Of a stretch of 64,000 nt of DNA, positions 57,505 through 64,000 are shown one piece after another; positions within the stretch are counted from its first letter, which is position 1, and every line of letters begins with the position of its first letter. The DNA is from Croceifilum oryzae. GTDB taxonomy: Bacteria; Bacillota; Bacilli; Thermoactinomycetales; Thermoactinomycetaceae. Both the position numbers and the translations under genes were made by a program. Where the stretch lies: contig NZ_JAUSUV010000005.1 of assembly GCF_030814315.1 (NCBI RefSeq), forward strand, positions 124,001 to 188,000, in the 5' to 3' direction. The notes below the pieces were generated by a model, which saw only the letters and a list, made by a program, of their open reading frames with translations, was not told where the DNA came from and did no database searches.

Positions 57505-58505
57505 AACATCAACTTTCGGAAGTAGTCGAGATACCACCTTTTCATTGGAGAGAAACGGATACGGTGGAGCGTGTCAGTGATTGGATTTTTTCTCGCAAGA
57601 ACGAAGATTGGATGGACTTATCCCAAGCGCAAAATTGGGATGTCACATTGCTAGGCGTTCCGCTATCAAGATCTTCCATCAGTGCTTCAGCTGCGAGTGA
57701 GCATCCAGAAGCTTTTCGTAGAATGTGGAAATATTTTGTTCCGTATCATGTAGATTATGATCTTGATTTATCCCCTCTTCGTATAGTAGATGTGGGGGAT
57801 GTGATTCAGCATACGACTGATATTGGAATCAATCATCAGCGAATTGAAGAGGCTATGACCTTGCTACGTAAGCAATTTCCGCAGACGTTCCCGATTACAG
57901 TTGGCGGAGATCATTCGATTACCGCTCCACTCGTGAAGGGATGGAAACGGGCGCATCCTGGCGAGCGAATTGGGATTTTGCAATTAGATACGCATTTTGA
58001 TCTTCGTCCTCTTACCAGCGGACCTAGTAATGGTACTGTGATCCGTAATTTAATTGAGAACCAAGCGATAAAGGGCTCAGATGTCTGGAATATCGGCTTA
58101 CATGGATTTTATAATACGAAATCGTTGCGAGATTATGCTCAGTTAAAAGGTGTACACTATATTCCGCTACGAGAAGCGCGTATGGCTGGGATGGTGGAAA
58201 CTATTCAGCGTGCCTTAAAGCAACTCGAACAAGAAGTGGATACGATTTATTTGACGGTGGATATGGACGTTCTCGATATAGCCTATGCACCAGGTGTTGC
58301 CGCTGCGACAGTAGGTGGGATGCGGACAGATGAGCTATTCTCTGCTATCTATGAAGCAGCACAACATCCATTGGTAAAAGCAATGGACATCGTATGTGTG
58401 GATCCAAGAAAAGATGTTGCTGAGATGACGGTAAGAGCAGCGGTCCATACGATGATGACTTTTTTGAGTGGCTTTTGTATACGGAAGAAGCAAGAGATAC
58501 TATAG
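57501..58505 (+). CDS. Ureohydrolase (arginase/agmatinase/formimidoylglutamase family)
   Basis: A 334-residue enzyme with manganese motifs GGDHSIT, QLDTHFD and TVDMDVLDIAYAPG. The second motif has Thr in place of the usual Ala in DAHxD. Start is TTG 57501 with GAGGAGAG upstream, overlapping the lipoprotein gene. Overall it is closer to formimidoylglutamase-like proteins than to agmatinase, but no hut genes are near, so the substrate stays open. Confidence 0.85.
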   Translation: MKHQLSEVVEIPPFHWRETDTVERVSDWIFSRKNEDWMDLSQAQNWDVTLLGVPLSRSSISASAASEHPEAFRRMWKYFVPYHVDYDLDLSPLRIVDVGDVIQHTTDIGINHQRIEEAMTLLRKQFPQTFPITVGGDHSITAPLVKGWKRAHPGERIGILQLDTHFDLRPLTSGPSNGTVIRNLIENQAIKGSDVWNIGLHGFYNTKSLRDYAQLKGVHYIPLREARMAGMVETIQRALKQLEQEVDTIYLTVDMDVLDIAYAPGVAAATVGGMRTDELFSAIYEAAQHPLVKAMDIVCVDPRKDVAEMTVRAAVHTMMTFLSGFCIRKKQEIL

Positions 58506-58608
58506 GAAGCTTTTTAAAAAAATTTTGCGAAAAATGGGCATTATCCCAGTCCAGATGTACCCTAGTCACATAACATGAATGTGATTAAACATAGGGGAGG
58601 ATATGTCC

Positions 58609-58899
58609 ATGGAAAACAATTATGATGTAAAGCGGGAACCATACAGACCAATGCCAATGCCGAAGAAGCCGATGGAACAGGTACACGGTTATAGCCGGAT
58701 GGAGATAGTAGAACCATACCTATACGAGGCTTTAAGATGTCTGTGTGGACGAAAAGTATGTATCACCACAACTTGCGGAAAATACAGAGGCGAATTACTA
58801 AAAGTAAAACGCGATCATCTTGTGATTTGTGAAGGTCAATGTGTATGCTACATTCGTCTGCAAACGGTTTGTGTTGTTATGCCTGAGCCAAAGTGCTAA
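58609..58899 (+). CDS. Small Cys-rich protein, DUF2642-like (spore-associated family)
   Basis: A 96-residue protein with a Pro/Met-rich N-terminus (RPMPMPKKPMEQ) and a C-terminal Sm-like beta domain containing seven cysteines (RCLCGRKVCITTTCGKYRGE, CEGQCVCYI). The pattern fits DUF2642 spore-coat-type proteins. GGGAGG stands 8 bases before ATG 58609; the ATG at 58603 is too close. Monocistronic, followed by a terminator. Confidence 0.65.
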   Translation: MENNYDVKREPYRPMPMPKKPMEQVHGYSRMEIVEPYLYEALRCLCGRKVCITTTCGKYRGELLKVKRDHLVICEGQCVCYIRLQTVCVVMPEPKC

Positions 58900-58935
58900 T
58901 AATGACTTGCTTGAATGTAAAAAATCTCAGTCTCT

Positions 58936-58976
58936 AAAGCAAGAGCTTCCCTCATTTGTAGGGGAGCTTTTGCTTT
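58936..58976 (+). terminator. Terminator after the DUF2642-like gene
   Basis: AAAGCAAGAGCTTCCCT pairs imperfectly with AGGGGAGCTTTTGCTTT; the T run is inside the right arm. Confidence 0.7.
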
Positions 58977-59084
58977 GGAAACTTAAATCTCTCGTAAGTA
59001 GGATGATCTTTTGTTAAAATAGTCGTAGCTCTTGCAAGCAATGACTTGCAGTTAGAGCCGGAATATAATATTAAGGGGAGCCTT

Positions 59085-59528
59085 ATGAAAGAACATTCTA
59101 TTACACCCGAGACTGTCAACGAGATTGAACGTCTATTACGCGAAATTAGTGTGATTGTAAAGCGCCATGGGCGTGAAATTTTACACAATTTCCCCATTAC
59201 TCCACCCCAATTAAATGCCTTGCTTTGGTTAAATGAAGAGGGAGATCTAACGATTGGGGATCTTAGTAACAAGATGTATCTCGCTTGTAGTACGATGACC
59301 GATTTGATTGACCGGATGGAGAAGAACAAGTTGGTTGCACGAATCCGTGATGAGAAGGATCGCCGTGTGGTTCGCATTCGTCTCTTGGAATACGGTAAAG
59401 AGGTAATTAATGAGGTTTTAGCAGCACGTAGAGCCTATTTGGCACAAGTATTAGAAAATGAAACGAATGAAAGCGCTATAATTATGAGAGACTACCTACA
59501 GGTTTTATTTGATAAAATGAAAGTCTAA
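59085..59528 (+). CDS. MarR-family regulator (YsmB-like)
   Basis: A 147-residue winged-helix regulator: LTIGDLSNKMYLACSTMTDLIDRM recognition region, KDRRVVRIRL wing. I start at ATG 59085 (MKEHSIT) after AAGGGGAG; the frame opens 13 codons earlier. It sits just upstream of racE, the same order as ysmB–racE in B. subtilis. Its own terminator follows. Targets unknown. Confidence 0.88.
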   Translation: MKEHSITPETVNEIERLLREISVIVKRHGREILHNFPITPPQLNALLWLNEEGDLTIGDLSNKMYLACSTMTDLIDRMEKNKLVARIRDEKDRRVVRIRLLEYGKEVINEVLAARRAYLAQVLENETNESAIIMRDYLQVLFDKMKV

Positions 59529-59554
59529 CCCCTTGCGAAAAGGGGTCCTTTTTA
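59529..59554 (+). terminator. Terminator of the MarR-family gene
   Basis: ACCCCTT-GCGA-AAAGGGGT followed by CCTTTTT. Confidence 0.85.
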
Positions 59555-59631
59555 TTGCATATATTTGAGCAGACTAGCATTATCGATCATATCATGATAC
59601 TTTAAGGGAACTGTAAAAAGGAGGTGGGACT

Positions 59632-60465
59632 ATGGATCGTAATGTGATTGGAGTTTTGGATTCTGGAGTAGGGGGGCTTACCGTTGCCAAAGAAATCATG
59701 AGGCAACTACCCAAAGAGACGGTTTACTACTTTGGTGATACTCTTCGTTGTCCATACGGACCTCGATCAACAGAAGAAGTACGCCAATTCACTTTTGAGA
59801 TCATAGACTATCTTCTCCAATACCCACTTAAAGCCATTGTCATTGCTTGTAATACTGCGACGGCTGCTGCGTTAGTTGAGGTGCAGAAGCATATCAAGCT
59901 CCCTGTGCTCGGAGTGATTGAGCCGGGTTCAAGGGCTGCGATTAAAGCATCTCAGCTGGGAGAAATTGGAGTGATCGGTACAGTTGGTACCATTCAGAGT
60001 AAAGCTTATGAGCATGCACTCAAGCGACTCAATCCAGACCTCACCGTGCACAGCTTGGCGTGTCCTACATTAGTTCCTTTAGTCGAAAGTGGTGGGCGAA
60101 ATACTTCACTTGCCGATCAGGTTGTGGAACAAGCTCTTCGTCCATTTGAGCAGAAAGAATATGATTCATTGATTTTAGGTTGTACGCACTATCCATTGTT
60201 GACATCTTCTTTTAAGAAGGTACTTCCTGAGCACGTTGAATTAATTAGCTCGGCAGAGGAGACAGCTGTGGAGTTAAGTACCATTTTGCAATATCAAGAG
60301 CTTCTATCGGAGCGAAAATCATTTCATCGTTTTTTTACTACAGGAGATCCACGATCGTTCCAAGCCATTGCGCAAGATTGGTTAGGTCAGATTGTTCGAG
60401 TGGAACATGTAAAGTTATCATCTGATCTGATTCATTTTCCATCAAAAGAAGTTCGAATGCCGTAA
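59632..60465 (+). CDS. racE: Glutamate racemase
   Basis: A 277-residue racemase with VLDSGVGGLTV, the catalytic cysteines in IACNTATAA and LGCTHYPLL, and YFGDTLRCPYGPRS. AAGGAGGT is upstream. Supplies D-glutamate for peptidoglycan. Followed by a terminator. Confidence 0.97.
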   Translation: MDRNVIGVLDSGVGGLTVAKEIMRQLPKETVYYFGDTLRCPYGPRSTEEVRQFTFEIIDYLLQYPLKAIVIACNTATAAALVEVQKHIKLPVLGVIEPGSRAAIKASQLGEIGVIGTVGTIQSKAYEHALKRLNPDLTVHSLACPTLVPLVESGGRNTSLADQVVEQALRPFEQKEYDSLILGCTHYPLLTSSFKKVLPEHVELISSAEETAVELSTILQYQELLSERKSFHRFFTTGDPRSFQAIAQDWLGQIVRVEHVKLSSDLIHFPSKEVRMP

Positions 60466-60500
60466 AGAGTTCATGATATAGGTCATATCATGGGCTTTTT
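60466..60500 (+). terminator. Terminator of racE
   Basis: CATGATAT / ATATCATG hairpin followed by GGCTTTTTTCTTTTT. Confidence 0.85.
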
Positions 60501-60580
60501 TCTTTTTGAAAATAGTTGTCCTAAAAACAGTTCCTCCTCGTATACATATATCAATACTTGTCCTGTAGGAGGAACGAAAG

Positions 60581-61651
60581 ATGAATAAAAAATTATGTGC
60601 AGCCCTAATCGTACCGTTTTTATTGGTTGGATGTATGGGTAAAGATAAAGATGCAATAGCACCCGTCGATCCACCGCCAGCCGATGCGGCTAAGAAAATG
60701 GAACAAGCGTCTAGTGTCGTAACCACAACACCGCCAGCGGATCCGAAATCGGAGGATAAAGAGAATAAAACCAGCCAGAAAAAAGAGGATAAAAAAGCCG
60801 TGAAAGGTTCTGAACTGTATTTCTTAACCGACTCGGGTTATGTGGTGCCCTATACACTTTCAAAAGAGCTAAAAGATAGCAGTGAAGCATTATCTTATCT
60901 AGTAGAAGATCAAGCAAAATCAATGGTCCCTAAAGGTTTCCAAGGTGCACTCCCGAAAGGAACCAAGATCAAGGGCGTACAACTAAAAGATGGAGTCGCA
61001 ACCGTTGATTTTAGTAAAGAATTTACCAAGTATGATGCCAAGAAAGAGGAGCACATCTTTAGTGCGATTACGTGGACGGTTACTCAATTTGGAAATGCAA
61101 AAACGGTTAATCTAAACGTGGAAGGTAAGCCGTACGCAGCAAAAAGTAAGATGAAAACACAAGGGCTTTCCCGTCAAGATGGGATCAACTTAGAAGTGGC
61201 TAAGGGAGTCGATATGTCCCAAAGCATGCCTGTTACCCTGTATTTCATGGCTCAGTCAGAGGATCGTACGATCTATTATGTTCCGGTTACCCGGATGATT
61301 AACCGTGCGGACAACCGTGCGAAATCGGCTCTTCAAGAACTAGTTAGAGGACCGGAATTAGAATCGAAGCTACTTAGCGCTATTGATAGTACGTTAACGG
61401 TAAATAATGTCGCCCTAAAAGGAGACACCGTCACGGCCGACCTCGGAGAACAACTCTTACAGTTTAGTGCGCAAAACAAGGGCTCTCAAAATGCGATTGA
61501 TATGATTGTCCTTTCTCTAACGGAAAATACAGCTGCGAAAACAGTGAAGTTTCTAGTGAACGGGAAGGATAGTACGAGTACGATGACTAAGGGAGAGAAA
61601 CTTTCGGAGCCTGTTAGTCGCCCGGAGAAGATTAATGCAGTTTCGATGTGA
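60581..61651 (+). CDS. gerM: GerM-like spore lipoprotein with two GerMN domains
   Basis: A 356-residue lipoprotein: signal ending LVGC (Cys18), charged Lys/Glu linker to about residue 75, then two GerMN domains (about 80-205 and 225-345), each with the V(A/T)xDxSxxF-like core ([21 protein letters not shown]). It matches GerM of Bacillus, needed for engulfment-stage channel assembly, germination and cortex. Gene order gerM–rph–rdgB–yfcE supports this. Confidence 0.93.
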   Translation: MNKKLCAALIVPFLLVGCMGKDKDAIAPVDPPPADAAKKMEQASSVVTTTPPADPKSEDKENKTSQKKEDKKAVKGSELYFLTDSGYVVPYTLSKELKDSSEALSYLVEDQAKSMVPKGFQGALPKGTKIKGVQLKDGVATVDFSKEFTKYDAKKEEHIFSAITWTVTQFGNAKTVNLNVEGKPYAAKSKMKTQGLSRQDGINLEVAKGVDMSQSMPVTLYFMAQSEDRTIYYVPVTRMINRADNRAKSALQELVRGPELESKLLSAIDSTLTVNNVALKGDTVTADLGEQLLQFSAQNKGSQNAIDMIVLSLTENTAAKTVKFLVNGKDSTSTMTKGEKLSEPVSRPEKINAVSM

Positions 61652-61668
61652 GTAACATAAAATCAGGG

Positions 61669-61710
61669 GGGATGCTTGGTTTCTTTGTAAGCCGGAGCAT
61701 CCTCTTTTTT
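61669..61710 (+). terminator. Terminator of gerM
   Basis: GGATGCT / AGCATCC with partial extension through TGG / CCG, followed by TCTTTTTT. Confidence 0.8.
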
Positions 61711-61730
61711 GTGAGCGTACCATTTGATTA

Positions 61731-61739
61731 TGCTATACT
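61731..61739 (+). promoter_or_regulatory. Extended -10 promoter of rph
   Basis: TGC-TATACT (61731-61739) with a poor -35, 32 bases before the rph TTG start. Confidence 0.45.
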
Positions 61740-61770
61740 AGAGAAATCTAGGATTTGGAGGGATATGCTG

Positions 61771-62514
61771 TTGAGATTAGACAGACGAGAAAATAATCAA
61801 CTAAGACCAGTGGAAATCATTCGTCCATACATAAAATCGGCTGAAGGTTCCGTATTGATTAGCGTGGGGGATACTCGCGTGATCTGTACGGCATCTATAG
61901 AAGAGAAGGTTCCGCCGTTTCTACGAAATTCGGGCAAGGGATGGATTACAGCCGAATATTCGATGTTACCTCGAGCTACTCAACAACGTACGATCCGTGA
62001 AGCGAGCAAGGGGAAACTGGGTGGCAGAACGATGGAGATCCAGCGTCTAATTGGACGTACATTGCGCTCGGTTATTGATCTAAAGGCGCTTGGTGAGCGT
62101 ACGATCTGGATCGACTGCGATGTGATTCAAGCAGATGGTGGGACACGTACCGCTGCGATTACAGGAGCTTTTGTGGCGTTAGTAGATGCATTAGCGAAAC
62201 TGAAACAAGCGGGCACGATTTCCAAGTTTCCTATTAAGGATTTCCTAGCTGCTACCAGTGTTGGAGTGGTCGGAAAAGACGTTCGCCTCGATCTGTGTTA
62301 TGAAGAAGATTCGAGCGCTGTCGTTGATATGAACCTTATTATGACAGGGCAAGGTAAGTTCGTAGAGATTCAAGGTACAGGCGAATCAAATCCGTTTAGT
62401 AGTGAACAGCTTATGGAACTATTAGAGGTAGGCAAAGCAGGGATCGCAGAACTCATTCAACTACAGAAGGATGCGCTCGGTGAACATGCTTCTTACGTTG
62501 GAGTTGGAGTATAA
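61771..62514 (+). CDS. rph: Ribonuclease PH
   Basis: A 247-residue phosphorolytic exonuclease starting [16 protein letters not shown], with [16 protein letters not shown] and the phosphate-site [15 protein letters not shown] 61771 is the likely start (GGAGGG 8 bases upstream and an exact family N-terminus), not the ATG two codons before or the long upstream frame. Trims 3' ends of tRNA and rRNA. One transcript with rdgB. Confidence 0.95.
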   Translation: MRLDRRENNQLRPVEIIRPYIKSAEGSVLISVGDTRVICTASIEEKVPPFLRNSGKGWITAEYSMLPRATQQRTIREASKGKLGGRTMEIQRLIGRTLRSVIDLKALGERTIWIDCDVIQADGGTRTAAITGAFVALVDALAKLKQAGTISKFPIKDFLAATSVGVVGKDVRLDLCYEEDSSAVVDMNLIMTGQGKFVEIQGTGESNPFSSEQLMELLEVGKAGIAELIQLQKDALGEHASYVGVGV

Positions 62515-62515
62515 G

Positions 62516-63139
62516 ATGAAAAAAGCATGGCAATATCCTTACGTACTGATTGCATCCCAAAATCAGCATAAACTAAAAGAGTTTCGTGATTTGTTTGAGC
62601 AAGAGCTGGGGATTGGGGTTAAAGGATTAGATGAGTTCCTTGATGCGCCTGAAATAATAGAGGATCAAGATACGTTTGAAGGAAATGCAATAAAAAAGTC
62701 GGAAACGATCTCTCGTTGGCTAGGGCAACCAGTTCTTTCCGATGACTCGGGAATCGTGGTTCCTGCTTTGGACGGAGCGCCGGGTGTGTACTCAGCCAGG
62801 TATGCAGGAGTGGGAAGCACCGACCAGCAAAATGTTCAAAAAATGCTTCACGAGATGGAGTCGATTTCTGGTTCGGATCGTGGGGCTTACTATGTATGTG
62901 TGATGGCACTCTCTGTACCGGGAGAAGAGTCTAAGTTTGTGCGGGGAGAATGTCATGGCGTCGTTGCTCATGAGCCTAGAGGGGAAAATGGATTTGGTTA
63001 TGATCCTGTTTTCTATATGCCGGAGCGTGAGCAAACGATGGCGGAGTTACGTAGTGAGGAAAAGAGAGCGATTAGTCATCGTTCGATTGCGACGAAGAAG
63101 TTGGTTGAGCTTTTGAAGGAGACGTATTCGTTTTCGTAG
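62516..63139 (+). CDS. rdgB: XTP/dITP diphosphatase (RdgB/Ham1 family)
   Basis: A 207-residue nucleotide-cleansing enzyme: IASQNQHKLKEF, SDDSGI, APGVYSARYAG and GFGYDPVF. ATG 62516 follows the rph stop by one base with GGAG upstream. Removes deaminated purine triphosphates. The order matches rph–ysnA of B. subtilis. Confidence 0.96.
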   Translation: MKKAWQYPYVLIASQNQHKLKEFRDLFEQELGIGVKGLDEFLDAPEIIEDQDTFEGNAIKKSETISRWLGQPVLSDDSGIVVPALDGAPGVYSARYAGVGSTDQQNVQKMLHEMESISGSDRGAYYVCVMALSVPGEESKFVRGECHGVVAHEPRGENGFGYDPVFYMPEREQTMAELRSEEKRAISHRSIATKKLVELLKETYSFS

Positions 63140-63166
63140 AGGTGTTGATTAATTAGGTAGGTACGG

Positions 63167-63390
63167 TACTAGATGGCATCGGGGCATGTATCTGACCAAA
63201 GCTCAAATAGTAAGCCTGCGAGGATGTGGAAAAGTAAGTCCGGCTCCGTCTATCGATGCTTTGGGCAAGTGGCAAAACTAGCAAAGAGCGCGGGGCATTG
63301 GCACAAAACGCCCTTGCTTCGAAGGACTACGCTAAGTAGGCTTACTAACATCGCAGTGGTTAGATACATTACCCTTATTCCATTTAACAG
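63167..63390 (+). repeat. Dispersed structured element, full copy C (possible RNA)
   Basis: Terminal arms GGGGCATGTATCTGACC (63181-63197) and GGTTAGATACATTACCC (63358-63374), with weaker pairing continuing outwards. Inner helices are AGTAAGCC / GGCTTACT (63209-63216 with 63339-63346), GGGC / GCCC, GTGGCAA / TTGGCAC and hairpin CTAC-GCTAA-GTAG (63327-63339). Loop segments TGCGAGGA, AGCAAAGA, GCACAAAACGCCC and CTAACATCGC are shared with copy B. Lies between rdgB and the phosphodiesterase gene, probably inside their transcript. Confidence 0.72.
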
Positions 63391-63425
63391 CCCTGATATT
63401 TTTTACGAGAGATGGGATAGTTGGA

Positions 63426-63935
63426 ATGAAGATCTTAATCACAAGTGACTCTCATGGAAAGAAAGATTTACTTCAACAAATTATTGAACGAGAGAAGCCG
63501 GATCATACGATCCATTGTGGTGACTTTTGTACGGATTTGATCGAGCTACCTGATGTGCCTTTAACGGTGGTGCGAGGCAATTGTGATTGGGAGCGGGTTC
63601 CTGAAGAGGATACGTATGAAGTAGATGGATTACGTTTCTATGTCACACATGGGCATCTGTTTCGAGTGAGCCAATCTGGTTTACCGCTCAAATATCGGGC
63701 TGAGGAAAAAGATGCGCAGATCGTTTGCTTCGGGCATTCTCATTATCCAGTATGCGATCAAGTGGACGAACGGCTGTACATTAATCCGGGAAGCATCAAG
63801 CAGGCGAGAGGCTTTGCGTACCCTACTTATTCGGTGTTGTCGATCGGTACAGATCAGCAGATCCAGGTCACCTACCACCAAGTAGATGGTACTCAGATTA
63901 ATGAACGCGGTGGAACTTATCAATTGAAAAAGTGA
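63426..63935 (+). CDS. YfcE/YsnB-family metallophosphodiesterase
   Basis: A 169-residue enzyme with ITSDSHG at the start, HCGDF, RGNCDW, VTHGH and CFGHSHYP, the full set of metal ligands of the YfcE/MJ0936 group. It is the YsnB counterpart in the conserved rph–ysnA–ysnB order. Start ATG has only a loose ribosome site. The stop codon lies inside the terminator stem. Physiological substrate unknown. Confidence 0.93.
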   Translation: MKILITSDSHGKKDLLQQIIEREKPDHTIHCGDFCTDLIELPDVPLTVVRGNCDWERVPEEDTYEVDGLRFYVTHGHLFRVSQSGLPLKYRAEEKDAQIVCFGHSHYPVCDQVDERLYINPGSIKQARGFAYPTYSVLSIGTDQQIQVTYHQVDGTQINERGGTYQLKK

Positions 63936-63962
63936 AGAAATAGCCTATTTTCTTCACTTTTT
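63931..63962 (+). terminator. Terminator overlapping the stop of the phosphodiesterase gene
   Basis: AGTGAAGAAA (63931-63940) / TTTCTTCACT (63949-63958) then TTTT. TGA of the gene is within the left arm. Confidence 0.85.
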
Positions 63963-63964
63963 CG

Positions 63965-63994
63965 TTGACACGGTAGCCGTTAACCCTGTATAAT
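63965..63994 (+). promoter_or_regulatory. Strong sigma-A promoter at the right edge
   Basis: Consensus TTGACA (63965-63970), an 18-base spacer and consensus TATAAT (63989-63994). Both hexamers are perfect, typical of tRNA or rRNA promoters; the gene it drives is outside the window. Confidence 0.85.
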
Positions 63995-64000
63995 CATACT

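Noticed and set aside
63167-63390. Copies B and C as the omega-RNA end of IS605/IS607-type elements
   Set aside because: They lack the ATGAATCAGGAAG block seen after tnpB in this window and show no similarity to that right end.
63173-63448. 91-codon open frame between rdgB and the phosphodiesterase gene
   Set aside because: It lies across the structured repeat copy C, has no ribosome site and runs into the real gene in another frame.

Overview
The window looks like chromosomal DNA of a spore-forming, low-GC Gram-positive bacterium of the order Bacillales. Two things point to Thermoactinomycetaceae (inference). The secreted protease cut by the left edge closely resembles thermitase of Thermoactinomyces. 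The right end has the Bacillus order MarR–racE–gerM–rph–rdgB–yfcE. SAM riboswitch control of metH, a YhbD/bactofilin pair and a DUF2642-like small protein fit the same group.

Layout. 0–8 kb: thermitase-like protease (partial), MBL-fold and DinB proteins, a 5'-nucleotidase, and a four-gene phosphonate/phosphite-type ABC importer. 8–15 kb: a Bce-type antimicrobial-peptide sensing and detoxification module on the minus strand (response regulator, intramembrane-sensing kinase, ATPase, two tandem permeases), then a squalene/phytoene-synthase-like gene. 15.6–19.7 kb: a long palindrome, an IS607-family element with intact TnpA and TnpB and a probable omega-RNA end, and an SBBP-repeat protein. 19.8–25.4 kb: metH and a YitJ-type bifunctional gene under one SAM-I riboswitch. 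25.5–29 kb: pepF and thyA–dfrA. 29.1–35.2 kb: a secreted S8 protease, an acetyltransferase, a serine hydrolase, and a second Bce-type ATPase followed by the ruin of its permease gene. 35.4–43.5 kb: helD, a three-gene type IV secretion-like mini-cluster, and a DEAD-box helicase. 43.6–53.2 kb: MarR–MFS pair, bactofilin pair, pstSCAB, an XRE-TPR regulator that may be a peptide receptor, and a small orphan gene. 53.4–64 kb: PabB–PabC fusion, stand-alone MurG, a DUF3153-like lipoprotein, ureohydrolase, and the racE–gerM–rph–rdgB–yfcE block.

Two signals stand out. (1) Three promoters, before the Bce ABC operon, the secreted protease at 29.2 kb and the orphan ATPase at 34.4 kb, carry the same composite operator: a TNACA-N4-TGTAA dyad of the Bce-regulator type, then a half-site TAAGCT. 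In all three the distance from the TAAG of the dyad to the -10 start is exactly 46 bases. A weaker fourth candidate precedes the serine hydrolase. This suggests one response regulator controls a dispersed envelope-defence regulon that includes a protease without a propeptide. (2) A dispersed structured repeat occurs at 27.5 kb and 63.2 kb, with an internally deleted copy at 2.8 kb and end fragments at 55.3 kb. The two full copies share core loop sequences while their helices differ in sequence but still pair, as expected of a structured RNA or RNA-like mobile element that I cannot assign to a known family.

No rRNA, tRNA or CRISPR array was seen.
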